A stretch of 55,209 bases of DNA from Seminavis robusta. Lineage: Eukaryota > Bacillariophyta > Bacillariophyceae > Naviculales > Naviculaceae. The stretch spans positions 1 to 55,209 of the forward strand of contig CAICTM010000640.1 in the NCBI GenBank assembly GCA_903772945.1, read 5' to 3'. Below are positions 21,333 to 31,695 of this stretch, in pieces; position 1 is the stretch's first letter, and each line of letters begins with the position of its first letter. The translations under genes and the position numbers were made by a program. The notes beneath the pieces were generated by a model that saw only the letters and a program-made list of their open reading frames with translations, searched no databases and was not told the DNA's origin.

Positions 21333-22447
21333 TTTGCCAATTATTTTCCACGTCTGAAACTAACTGTGAAAGCGAACTCGAGTCAGTCGAGTCGGTCCAG
21401 TTACGATGATGAGTCACGATCAAGAAAGATTCAAGCAAGGGATGAATACCCCCACCCACAGCTTCAGGCTGTTTGAGCACCAAAAACGGATGGTGCAGCA
21501 ACAGGGGCGGCCTGACGCGGCAGCATGCAACGTTCAGAGCCGGTTGCAAACTTGTCCAAGCCAAAGAAGCAAATAAAGCACTGAAAGGGATGAATGCCCT
21601 TCTTGCCACCGGAAGATGGAGCCCCCCACTCCTCTTCTGCGTTACTCGAAGCCTGCGTACTGGATCCAAAGCAATTGTATGTTCCCCTTTTTCTTTCGGT
21701 CTCCGAGGTCAGCAGACATGGAGGTCAGAGTAAGACCTTGGCACAAGGATTTCGGCTCAGGCACAGAGAAGGGGGCACCGAAAGCGCCTGGCACCTGGCA
21801 CCAGGCCGGTCGGCCGGTCCCATCCGAATTTCGAGAGGGAAAGCTGGAACTTGCATGGCATCTATGTGGCTGGTTGACGGTGTCCTTCTTTGCTTCGCTC
21901 TTCGTGTTTTGTGTTTGTGTTTTGTGCGTCCGTGCAGCTGTTTGTGCGTTTGTGCACGAGTTGCAGTTGTGCTGAGTTGAAACATTTTTTTGTCAGTGAT
22001 TTAGAAAGCAACATAAAAGTGATTTAGGAACATGCTCTTATAGGCTAAACATTGGACATTGGCATAAGACTTCAGGGTTTAACGAGCTGCTCTTCTTCAG
22101 ACTTTTCTGCTCCTTCTTCAGGCCTTCTCCCATCTTTCTGGGGTTCAATGTCCCAAGTTCTACCAAGACACCGAGCAGTAACTCTGCAGCTAACTCTGCA
22201 CAACTTATTGTAACTTCGTCGTGCGGTCTGTAAAGGGTCTTTGGATCTTGGATCCATCTAATGCCTTCCATTTTACAGACGTTCCACTGAAATTTCGGTC
22301 CACTTTTGGAACTTCTCATTATTCGAGTGTCAAAGTTTATAATGCATGTTGCGAGTTGATGTTTCGGCCTCTTAGGCATCTTTCAACTTGGCCTCATTTT
22401 TTAATTCTACTTCACACCTTGGCTGATTGTGCGTATCGTTCTCCTTT
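21333..22447. other. Intergenic region between archaemetzincin and paralogue A
   Basis: Divergent promoters are expected here. There is a TTTG run at 21272-21290, a GAGTCAGTCGAGTCGG string near 21383, and a TG-rich tract at 21905-21965. Open frames on both strands overlap and show no domains. Confidence 0.4.
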
Positions 22448-23002
22448 ATGGAAGGCAAAGATCCTTCACCAATGCTCCATAGCTTCTTCGACGATTTCTG
22501 CGCGGATTTGCCAGAGACCATTGAACAGATTCTTGTGGTAACCGACAACGCCGGAGCTATCCCAGAAGAAGTGGTCCAAAGCGGCAAAGAAAAGGAGAAG
22601 CGCAGCAGCAACCGATGGGAGAGTGTTCCGGTTCCTTGCTGCGTGGCACATGCACCGACAACCTCGGATCAGGCGAAATCAACCGGGTTTTCCAAGCCTC
22701 AGAGGCGTGGTAGCCTCGAAGGGAAAGGAGAAGTCGATCTGGACTATGCTCCTGTCACCACGGATGCAGAGGACCAAACGCAGTCGTTGTGCACCAACTC
22801 GGCGCCAAAGAGGCCACAGCGTCGTCAAAGCATTGGCACTACTACGGGCACATTGTTCGGGGAGGACAAGATCTCGCCGTCCTGTTCTTCCTCTCCTGAG
22901 TTTGACGTCAAACTGGATAGGTCTGCGATGGAGGCCACGGGTATGAAGCCAACTTGGGGCCCGCATCGACCCAAGAGGCGTCTGTCGCCACCAGCAGCCT
23001 AG
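22448..23002 (+). CDS. Short low-complexity protein of unknown function, paralogue A
   Basis: The product is 184 residues in one exon, starting at the ATG at 22448 (the frame is open a little further upstream but without an ATG). I do not recognise a known family. It is clearly related to the protein at 27186-27806, with conserved blocks in the same order: a short helix then ILVVTDNAGAIPEE, RWES, CTNSAPKRPQRRQS, EDKI, WGP and the end RPKRRLSPPAA. The rest is polar and probably disordered. RRQS and KRRLS fit basophilic (PKA/CaMK-like) phosphorylation sites, and SP sites are present. There is no signal peptide or membrane segment. It converges with the SPFH gene. Confidence 0.7.
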   Translation: MEGKDPSPMLHSFFDDFCADLPETIEQILVVTDNAGAIPEEVVQSGKEKEKRSSNRWESVPVPCCVAHAPTTSDQAKSTGFSKPQRRGSLEGKGEVDLDYAPVTTDAEDQTQSLCTNSAPKRPQRRQSIGTTTGTLFGEDKISPSCSSSPEFDVKLDRSAMEATGMKPTWGPHRPKRRLSPPAA

Positions 23003-23239
23003 GAAATGTAGAAACCGTGCAGGTTGATCCAATGATTGCAGGGAGAAAATCAGAAGCACATGGACAAAGCACCCGTTGGGGTGGAAGAAGTAAGTACCAA
23101 AACAATCCAACGATAAGCTTTTTAGGAACCATTTTTATAGTGCCACAATATATTATTGCTTGGTACTGCATTTAGCCACGAGAACTCGCAGGCAACGAAC
23201 TGTCAAAAGATTCGATTCCATCCAACATTATGTGCACCT

Positions 23240-24897
23240 CTACTCTTCTCCAGATGCCGGCCCCTTGACTACGCTGGCGTTTGCCAAAAGGTTTTGCAAG
23301 TCCTGGGGCTGAGCCCCAAAGAAGAAAGATGCATGGTTGCCGTCCCCAGCAAGAGCCTTGCCGGTCCGATCAATCTTGGCAAGATCAACCGACACAGCAT
23401 TGGCAGCAAGCAGATCAGCCGCCTTCTTGGCACCCTCGGCACGGACAATGTCCGCATCTGCGTCGGCTTGGGCCAGGATCATTGTCTGCTCAGCCTGGGC
23501 CTTGGCTTCGATCTTGATGGCGCGGCTCTTTCCTTGGGCTGTCGTCTCCATCATTTGGGCCTCTGCAGCAGCCACGGCACCAGCCGCTAGGCTCTCTTGC
23601 AATTGCCGGTCTCCAGGGATAGCCGAGATGATATTGATGCTAATGATTTCCACTCCATAGGTCTTTGTGATTTCATTGGCGTGACTCACAGCGTCATCCA
23701 GCTTTTCATTGTTGTAGAGGTTGAATTCAACGGCTGCAGCGGATGATGGCTGGTCTCCCGCAAGGGCAGGCTCCGCTGCAGCCGTCGGGAATTGGCGCTC
23801 GAGCTCCCTATTGCGCTGCGTCATGGCCGCAGCTGCCATGGAATCCGAAAAGTTGATGGTTCCCACAAAGTAGGCCAAGGAGGCTTCTGCCTGCTTGAGA
23901 ATATCATTCTGCAACTTGGTGGTGGTGGATTCAGCCTTGGTTCCATCGGCGTTCATAGTCTTGACGCTCATGCGGACCGCCGTGTCCACATCGGCCACGC
24001 GCCATAGAACAGTGGCGTCGACCAGCATGATGACGTTGTCAGCACTGGCAGCTTCAATGCGCTTCAATTCATCGGTCTGGATCTTTGTCGAGACAAACTT
24101 TTGAAATTTGTGGTTGCGGTCTGATCAAGAATAAGCAAGTAATAGCAAAATGAAGTTAGACTTTTGTGTAACAGCAACGCAAAGGGACGCTCCGCAAACA
24201 AAACACACAAAAACTCACGTGTCAGTAGATAGACGTTGCCACCATCCAAGATTTTCTGGACTCCATTGTCCTGAGTCACGGCCATGTATCCTTGGTCAAT
24301 GGTCAACAATGTCCAAGGTCCCAGCTTGATGACTGGCTGGTTGAGATCAATCATCTGGACAAATTTGAGAGTTGACGACTTCCACTGGTGCATTCCAGGA
24401 GGAAGAAGAACGGGCTGACCACGTTCCAAGCAAAAGCCAATGAAACCTTGGTTGACTGTAACAATGCAGCGGTCTCCGTTCTGAATGACCTGACTAGAAA
24501 TCAAGACATTGTCGCTGTTGGCGCTGTAGTACGGATCGAGAATCTGGTGGACACCGGGGCCGTGGAACTTGTAATTCCCGCGGCCATCATATGCCATTTT
24601 GAGCGATCCGCCAGGGACTTCAAATCCCTTGGAAATGCCGAAACAAAAGCAAGGACATGTGGCAAGCGTTAGAAGGGTGTTCTTGATCCGAGTACTGTTG
24701 GATGGCAGCAAATCCAGCTCGGACTCTGAGACCACCCGGTACTTCTTGGTCAACAAGTTGTGGTAGTTCAAGATCTCATACGAGGGAGAATCTTCCAAAC
24801 GAAAGGCTTCGTTGGCGCTGGCGGTTGCACCGGCGGTAGTGGTGCTTTCCTCCTTGCTGTTGAGAGTCATCTGTAGCAGTGGCTGTTGTTCTGTCAT
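23240..24897 (-). CDS. SPFH / band 7 domain protein (2 exons)
   Basis: Exon 1 is 24897-24219 and exon 2 is 24120-23240, separated by a 98 bp intron that joins in phase at LLTHRNHKFQKF. The product is 519 residues. A polar N-terminus precedes a short Cys-rich stretch (LATCPCFCFGISKGFEVPGG), which may be a palmitoylated or membrane-facing segment. The band 7 core follows: VNQGFIGFCLERGQP, TIDQGYMAVTQDNG, DVDTAVRMSVKTM. A long Ala/Glu/Gln-rich coiled coil (about 420-480: AAAEAQMMETTAQGKSRAI and on) is followed by the C-terminal AEGAKKAADLLAAN. SPFH proteins form ring-like scaffolds on membranes. The N-terminal half seems to contain a duplicated beta-domain before the SPFH core. Which subfamily it belongs to is unclear. 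Confidence 0.85.
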
Positions 24898-27185
24898 GGT
24901 TTTGAGTTAGTTCTGTTGTCTTTTGCTTCTGCTCTTGCTGTTTTGATCTTTGTGTTCGCTATTGCGGTGATTGTGAGAAGACTTGCCTCACACTTTTGAA
25001 AAGTTTTTCACGACGCGATCACCCCTTGGCACGAATTGGATCTTCCCCATCCCGTCAGTGTTCCCCTCCAATCAACCCAAACCCCGACTGCACCAACGAA
25101 ACACCACTCCGCTTTGCGGGCTCATTTTTTCTAGGCACCTCTTGGCTGCGTGGCCGCATGGCTGCATTATCATTCATGACTTTTCTACAAAGTTAGACTC
25201 TAAGTGGTTGTAGGACACCCCATCCCATGTTATCCAACCTTGTCAAAACCGGAGGCAAGTTAACCAACCAACCCTATGCCCCATGCCCACCACCCTAATC
25301 ATCAGGAAGCATGTAAAATCCTGGTTGGTGAAATAGCATATTATTTGACACTTTTGACCTGGGGGGTCTGCAGGATTATATGGTTGGCTCGGGCTGTCAA
25401 CCACTGGCTAGTGGCTAGGCTGGCTGTTGGATAATGAAGCGAGCCCCGGGTCGGCGGGTACCTCAGCGATGTCTTGCCAAACATAGATTTTAGATTTTCA
25501 GTTTTGTATGATGGGGCCATTCTCGGCAACGTCAGGTACATACCAGCAAAAGAAGCCATCTCTGTACATGTAGTGACAGCACCTAAACATAGTACACAAT
25601 GTGCGTCGTGTAAGTGATGCCGATGTTGCAGCATGTGCTATGGAGGCTGTAGTAGTCGTAGAACCCGTTCATTGATAAATCTATTCCGAGGTGTCCAAAG
25701 TCCAAAGAAGACCATAATGGTGTTGTTGGTTGTCGTCGCTGGCAACTGGCTGCTATCAACCTGAAAAGGGAACTTTTGAAGAGAAGTCGAGGGGACTACG
25801 TGGTGCATGGAGATCTCTGCCACGCATCAGAAATTTTCTGGGAGAGGTCCGATACATACATCATGTACTCATGTACTTGTAGCTACCGGTAGCTAGCTAC
25901 ATGAGCTCTACAGACATTGCATGTAGGGCAGGTAGATAGAAACAGTCCAGGATTCTGCCACCCCTTGTGAAAAACGAGGAACTCAGTGAAAAAGACATGA
26001 CATTGTAGCCAATCCTGATGTGGCCTACTAGCTAGCTAGATACAAGAGCCAGGAGATCTAGCTAGCTAGCTTCTGAGATCTTCTGGCATCTTTTTAAAGG
26101 CCTCAACACCAAGACAGACACCACTGCACTTGCTGCTTTAGTCACCGCGTTACCACCATCAGCTCCAACATGCCAGTGAGAGCAGTACAAGAAAGAAAGA
26201 GGCTTCTACGAGCTGGCTATTTTAAAAAGCTCTTAATAAATATTATTACGCAGTCAGAAAGCTACCAGCTGCAAGCACCAACTGCGTGGCAAGCTTTGAT
26301 CGTAGAATGCCGCTGGTGCATTGTATAGCTATTGGATGCAGTAAAATGTCCGAAGCCTTCCGGCCTTCCTGTCTCCTCCTTCTGAACTTTGGAAGGAATG
26401 GGATGGACATGCTATAGCCTTCCAGAAAGATGCCTTCGGAAGGCTGGAGCATCACTTATTGTTTTGAGATATAAAGGTTGAGACAACTCTATTCCACTGA
26501 GCTCTGCGGATTGAGCCTGACACCAGTAACCAATTTTGTCCTACTGGAATGCTACAGGAAGATCCTCTGTAGCCAAGAAAGAGTCTCAGCTTATCTTACT
26601 GAAACTACAAAGGAGTGAGAAGATCAGAAGGTCATGAATACTGTATCTTTAGCATCTTTAGCTAATCTTTGGGTGAGGGTGCACAAAGGGGTTGGGGTGA
26701 GGACAAACCAAAATGTACAGTAGAATAAAAGAGTACCAACTGTGTTTGGAGTGTGTAGTTTTCCATCCATAGTGTGTCTTCAATGGAACATTCGGAAGGG
26801 AGTTGCCTCCTGTAAGAGCTCCGGTAAGCTCCTGTAACAGATCAGAGGTTTCATGTCGCTTTGGCCTGGACTTGGCCTGGTGTGTACAAGACTACAGAGT
26901 CTGGCAGGAACTCTGGCTCGTGTATGATCACTTTGGCAACTGAGCAAAAGGTGGTGGGAATATAATCAGAAGTCAGAAGGCCAAAAGCATCTCAAATTGC
27001 TTTCGGGGTATCCAAGCTTGGCGGGTCGCAGCGTCGCAGCGTCGCAGCCCTCGTTTCTATTCTCAGCTTTTTTGTTTTCGCCTTCTCTTTCTTTCATTAT
27101 TTTTGCTTTGGCTTTGCAACCCAGCCTTTTTATGAAACTGTAGATTTTCAAAAAGCTGTTCAGTTAGTCTACTAGCTAGTTCACC
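24898..27185. other. Long intergenic region between SPFH and paralogue B
   Basis: No gene is recognised in 2.3 kb. Noted: CTAGCTAG clusters at 25890, 26030 and 26060; an imperfect inverted repeat built on GAAGCCTTCCGG (about 26352) and CTTCGGAAGGCT (about 26432); and three tandem copies of GTCGCAGC near 27027-27050, about 140 bp before the paralogue B start. Confidence 0.45.
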
Positions 27186-27806
27186 ATGACAAGCGCTACA
27201 GCAGCCCTGAACCAATATTTTCGGGATCTGTTTGCCGCAGCTCCTGCTTCGGTAGAAAAGATTGTGGTCGTGCCTGACAATGTGGGTGCCATGCCAGAAG
27301 AACTCTCTCACAGCGCCAGGGTGTCCTTGCTCAGCCACAGCAGTCACCACTTGCAGGGCAGCTGTCGATGGGAGAGTGCGCCTGCTAACTCCTGTACTAG
27401 TGGCAGTCCTGATTACCGTCGAAGATTAGTACAAGATGACGATGGTGACTCTGTCGATGACTCTGACCTTGACTATGGATACAGCAGCAGCAGCACCAAT
27501 AGCGATAGCGACGAGGACTCCTCCGACGACAGTACACCACGGTTGGCGCATCCTCCCGTCGTCTGCACCAACTCGGCTCCTCGACGGCCGCAACGCCGCA
27601 ACAGTCTTCCACCCAAAGAAGACAAGATCGTCACAACGACATCGCTCAAGCAACAGCTGCGGTACGTCGACGACATGTGGGGTCCTTCCACCGCTTCTGG
27701 TTCTGCTCGTCAAAGCAGAAGCAAGACGCCGTCACCTCCCAAACACCTACCGGGGTCTCCACCCGACCGACCCAAACGAACATGCTCACCGCCACCGGCG
27801 GCCTAA
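27186..27806 (+). CDS. Short low-complexity protein of unknown function, paralogue B
   Basis: The product is 206 residues in one exon. It is a paralogue of the protein at 22448-23002 on the same strand about 4.7 kb away. Shared blocks in order are a short helix then IVVVPDNVGAMPEE, CRWES, VCTNSAPRRPQRRNS, EDKI, WGP and RPKRTCSPPPAA. Between the second and third blocks is an acidic Ser/Asp-rich tract (about residues 80-120: DDDGDSVDDSD and on) that is much longer than in paralogue A. RRNS fits a basophilic kinase site and the tract could be a CK2 target; both are inference. No domain, signal peptide or membrane helix is seen. Confidence 0.72.
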   Translation: MTSATAALNQYFRDLFAAAPASVEKIVVVPDNVGAMPEELSHSARVSLLSHSSHHLQGSCRWESAPANSCTSGSPDYRRRLVQDDDGDSVDDSDLDYGYSSSSTNSDSDEDSSDDSTPRLAHPPVVCTNSAPRRPQRRNSLPPKEDKIVTTTSLKQQLRYVDDMWGPSTASGSARQSRSKTPSPPKHLPGSPPDRPKRTCSPPPAA

Positions 27807-28150
27807 GCTACCCTAGTCCAACCATGGACTTTTTGATACACATTCCTTTTTATATTCAAGGCTATCTATCTAGCCAAGCTAGGTAGCTGCATGATGCACT
27901 ATACTGTAAATAATAGTATTCATACTCAACTGTACAAACATAACCAACCAAAAACAACTCATAGCTAGCTAGCCTTTAGGTCATAACGGCGGTAGCACCT
28001 AGCTAGCTAGCGAAAGAAGGACAACGCGGCTGCTCGTGGTCAACAGGAACAAATAATCCCCAACAGAAAGAGAAGCTGGCGGTCAAATCGTCCGCGGTCC
28101 TCCAATGACAAAAACACTTACTTCTTGCACAAAGAGGTGGCTTTTTGGGT
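27807..28150. other. Convergent intergenic region
   Basis: These 344 bp lie between the stop of paralogue B and the stop of the unknown gene on the other strand. The stretch holds several TAGCTAGC strings (27876, 27962, 28000) and nothing else recognisable. Confidence 0.4.
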
Positions 28151-29140
28151 TTATTTTCCTTGGTGGAGCAACTGCACTCGCAGCCTCCGGAGCAATGCCA
28201 TGATCAAACAGAGATAGGGCTTTTGCTCCTGGAGTGTCCTGGGCAAACAGCAGTCTTTCGAATTGCGATTGCGGTTGCGGCGACACGTCAGGACGGTACC
28301 GAAAAAGTGGTTTTGTTCCTCCGGAGGCGTGTGTCCGTGTGGTACAAATTCGCACTGCGGAGAATCGTTCCAAAGGACCACTTGCAATTTGGCACAGAGC
28401 AAATCATCCGGTAACTTTAGTTCGCTCAAAGAGCTCGATGCATACAATGCAAATGCAAAGGGATAGATATCCATCATGGACAGGCGTGCTGCTGCCGAGG
28501 CACTGGGAATCTTGAGATCGTAGTCTCCCTTGGCAGTTGTGGTCGTGGTCGAGTTGATCCTCCATAGTAACAAGACATAGTTGCGGCATTCACGAAACAA
28601 TCGGGGGCTCCGTTTGGGAGAAGAACGATTTGGATCCAACGGTGGTCGGCTTTCGCTCATGCGTGGTGTTCTCTCGACCAGCACAATGTCGTCCAACTTC
28701 TTCCTCTGGGACGGAGGTGGTGGTGTCCTAATCTTTTGGTTGGTGTTATCGTCTTGACAAGGTTTCCCATTGATTTGTGCTACAATCCTCTTGATCACCG
28801 TAACTTCCTTTTGCAAGTTACTGGCATGGAGAGCCCTGTCTGCCTCTTGCAGCAACTCTTCGGCCCATGCCACCGTCTCGTCGTGTGGGATCATCGTCAG
28901 TAGTGGCGGGCCTATACGAACGACAGAGTCGTCTTCCTCCGGTGGTGTGTCGGTTGCCATTATTTCCTCGTTCTGACGCTTTGATGCGTCTTCGACCATG
29001 TATGTGCCTTTGGTCCGTTGAGGCGGTGAATGGGGCGGGATGGTAAGGTCCATAGTACATGTAAGGATGCTATAGTCGTCATAAGCGGCTTCGAGAAGCA
29101 AGTCACCATCGTCCCTCGTTTCGGCGACTGTGTCCATCAT
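28151..29140 (-). CDS. Protein of unknown function
   Basis: The frame has 329 residues in one exon, starting at a double ATG (29140). I do not recognise a family. The N-terminal 60 residues are acidic and polar. A predicted helix (about 90-120: ETVAWAEELLQEADRALH and on) precedes a Pro/Lys-rich linker (TPPPPSQRKK). A more ordered C-terminal part, with LFRECRNYVLLLWRIN and DIYPFAFALYASSSLSELKL, could be a small domain. The end is basic (LLRRLRVQLLHQGK). It shares a 343 bp divergent promoter region with the signal-peptide protein at 29484. The frame is long for chance, but the ends are not certain. Confidence 0.55.
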   Translation of the reverse strand: MMDTVAETRDDGDLLLEAAYDDYSILTCTMDLTIPPHSPPQRTKGTYMVEDASKRQNEEIMATDTPPEEDDSVVRIGPPLLTMIPHDETVAWAEELLQEADRALHASNLQKEVTVIKRIVAQINGKPCQDDNTNQKIRTPPPPSQRKKLDDIVLVERTPRMSESRPPLDPNRSSPKRSPRLFRECRNYVLLLWRINSTTTTTAKGDYDLKIPSASAAARLSMMDIYPFAFALYASSSLSELKLPDDLLCAKLQVVLWNDSPQCEFVPHGHTPPEEQNHFFGTVLTCRRNRNRNSKDCCLPRTLQEQKPYLCLIMALLRRLRVQLLHQGK

Positions 29141-29483
29141 GCTAATAGTCCAGTCTCAGTCCAACAAACCAGTTTCAAAGGTCCAGTCTAACCATACAAA
29201 GCATGCAACAACCTCTCATCCCATCCTCTATCTGTTGTCTCCCCAAAGCCAAAACCAAATCGTGGAGTGCCTGAAAACCGGAGCGAGGTCGCTCCCGGAA
29301 CTTAGATTTTTCAAACCTTTGATAGGGTTGAGGGCAAAAAGATCTGAATGATGACGTCAGTCAAGTGTCACCCTTCAAAAGAAAGGGCAACCAACCGAGA
29401 CAACCGTGCAAGCGATGGGCAAATCATAGTACCAACCTCTCCGGATAAGGACTGGGGCAGGCAGATATACCGATATATCCAAC
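29141..29483. promoter_or_regulatory. Divergent promoter region
   Basis: This 343 bp stretch lies between two ATGs facing away from each other. A TATA-like CCGATATATCC lies at 29470-29480, only a few bases before the plus-strand ATG, which is too close to be the TATA box for that start. No other motif is seen. Confidence 0.35.
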
Positions 29484-30101
29484 ATGATGAGTATGTTACG
29501 AGTGGTGTCTATGCTAGTGCTGGTGGTGCTGTGCACTGAGGCTGCATCAGGTTGGACCACGCCTGAGCCTTTGGCTGTGAATCGATGGACCCATTCGTCG
29601 TCGTGTGGTTCAAGACCCAGCAATAATAATAAAGGCAGCAGTATCCTGTTTGTGTCGGCATCTTCGGCATTGGATGATGTGTCGAATGAGGAAGAAGAAG
29701 GGAACCATTTGATTACGGCGGGTCACTACTTCAAGGGAATTGACGATGATGTGGGTAACGCCATGATCAATGCAGGAAAGGCATGGACCACGGATTGGTC
29801 GTTGGTGGCAGAAGCACTGGATGAAGCAGCTTCTGCCTTTTGGGATACGCTCAGCAAAAAGAACCTACCAGCGGGATTGCAGACCATTTGTCGTTCCGTG
29901 GCACAAGAGTTGGAAGATATTTCAACCATTGAAGGATGTTCTTCCGTGGGACCGGCGTCCTCCTTGCCCAACTGGATCGCCATTCACGGATATCTAGAAT
30001 CCGCTGCCAAGGCATACGAGGACGATCAAGAGCATCAGCACATTTACAAGATTCTCATACTCACTAGTCAAGAAATTGAAGCTCTCGTAGAGTCCATATG
30101 A
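29484..30101 (+). CDS. Small signal-peptide protein, possibly plastid-targeted
   Basis: The product is 205 residues in one exon. The N-terminus MMSMLRVVSMLVLVVLCTEA is a strong signal peptide. The likely cut site is AASG followed by WTTPEP; an aromatic residue just after the cut, here Trp, is allowed in the bipartite plastid signals of diatoms, and a Ser/Arg/Asn-rich stretch follows as in a transit peptide. The mature part is helical and acidic (GIDDDVGNAMINAGKAWTTD, then EALDEAASAFWDTLS, then ESAAKAYEDDQEHQHIYKI), with two cysteines. No known domain is recognised. Secretion rather than plastid import is the alternative. Confidence 0.6.
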   Translation: MMSMLRVVSMLVLVVLCTEAASGWTTPEPLAVNRWTHSSSCGSRPSNNNKGSSILFVSASSALDDVSNEEEEGNHLITAGHYFKGIDDDVGNAMINAGKAWTTDWSLVAEALDEAASAFWDTLSKKNLPAGLQTICRSVAQELEDISTIEGCSSVGPASSLPNWIAIHGYLESAAKAYEDDQEHQHIYKILILTSQEIEALVESI

Positions 30102-31452
30102 AAATCATTCGATTCATATAAGAACACTGACTTGTGATACCGTAACCGTAGGTACCAAGTAACCCTCAAGATTCCCTAATCCATACCGTACAAATAGCAA
30201 CAATTTACGCACTACAACCTCCTGATGTTGGTCCTTGCATCTCATATAGTGGCCCGCCCAATAGCAATCTCTCGTCAATGCAACAATTGAGCCCAGAGAA
30301 GAATACAAATATCAACCTACAATCTTTTGTCTGCAGCGATGGACATCCGGAACATCGATCTTTGCTGCCCCGTGAAAAGTGATATTGAAGAATCTCCCGA
30401 TACGGCCGGGTCCGCGCCGGGAAGCTTCACAATAAAGCCCAAGCTCCATGAACATTTCTCGCGTGTTGTTGTCAGAACCAGCGCAGAATCCTCCAAACCA
30501 TGAATGCAACAAGGGTAGAAAAAGATGAAGGCGGAGTTTGTGGAAAAGTTGGAGCAGCTGGGAGATCCAACGGAGCACAAGGCAGCCAACCACCAACATA
30601 CGAAGAGAAATTTTCAAGAGCTGGAACCCTTTCGAGACCCGACATGGCTATCCGCAGAAGGGTGCTTGAGTTGGGACAGAACAAGGGCGAGGGGTGAGAA
30701 AAAAGGCAAAGCAAAGGCGGCACACAGCCAAAGCTCGTGAAAGGGGGCCGGCTGCCTACGCAACAAGTCACGCCACCAAAGTGGAAGTAGTTTAGCTAGC
30801 TAAGGAGAGAAGTACCTCCGAGTCGAGTCCGTGATTTGAACCAAAGAAAAGCGCCCAGGATCAGACCAAAGCGAGAAGAGGAAGCACCAAACAAGCTTGA
30901 CTCCGCAAGACCAAAGGGGCAGGGTAGACAGAGGAAGGATCGCACCACCAACGGTAACACCGCGAGAGACTCGAGACAAAATCGGTGATGTTGGGAATAA
31001 AGGAGATGAAGCGGCAACGGTCGACGACCGTGAACTAGCACCAGCTGCGAGGGTCAGAGTTCTACTTGAAACGAGCCGTTGCCGAAAAGTGCAGGAGCCG
31101 GCGTGCTTCAAACAGCTTCGACGGGTTAAAAAGGGGCTTCCAAACGTGCAGCCTCAGCGACACCACCTCCAAACGTGCCAGCGACACCACCGCAACACCA
31201 CCGCAGCAGCAACGCCATGGCCGATCTTGGACGACGGACCGATGAGAGGACGAACCAAAGGAACCACGGCAAGATGACGGAGTCACGAACGGCCACCACC
31301 ATTGTCATCAACGGCCAAGGCACCATTGTCAAGACCTACGTTGGGAACTAAAGGGGATGAGGCGACAACGGTCAATGACCGTGAAAAAGCAATGGCACAA
31401 AAGACAGGAACAAGTGGACTTACCATTGCACGAGGACGACCCACCCCACAAA

Positions 31453-31558
31453 GGAACCACCGCAAGATGACTCTGGATCCGTTCAACCACACAGCGGTCC
31501 GCCGAGGGTTCATCAAAGAAGAACATCTCGAGGTACGTGAACGTGGGACTCTCAATAC
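31453..31558. repeat. Direct repeat, copy 1 (106 bp)
   Basis: Near-identical to 31590-31695, with two visible base changes and a 137 bp offset. It starts GGAACCACCGCAAGATGACT and ends GGGACTCTCAATAC. Both copies are followed by a CATTGTCATC string. Confidence 0.9.
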
Positions 31559-31589
31559 GTCATTGTCATCTCATGCGCCCACCCCAACT

Positions 31590-31695
31590 GGAACCACCGC
31601 AAGATGACTCTGGATCCGTTCAACCACACAGCGGTCCGCCGAGGGTCCATCAAAGATGAACATCTCGAGGTACGTGAACGTGGGACTCTCAATAC
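31590..31695. repeat. Direct repeat, copy 2 (106 bp)
   Basis: Second copy of the repeat at 31453-31558. The offset of 137 is not a multiple of three, so the two copies are in different frames. This argues against the repeat being kept as protein sequence. Confidence 0.9.

Noticed and set aside
21594..21980. Overlapping plus-strand frames in a TG-rich tract
   Set aside because: Two frames are open at once over low-complexity sequence, which is expected by composition.
22038..22379. 113-codon minus-strand frame beginning with ATG
   Set aside because: No recognisable motif, no splice partner and a composition like the surrounding intergenic DNA. Cannot be supported without expression data.
30897..31277. 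126-codon plus-strand frame in the repeat region
   Set aside because: It is built of the local degenerate repeats, has stops and frame changes between copies, and resembles no protein family.
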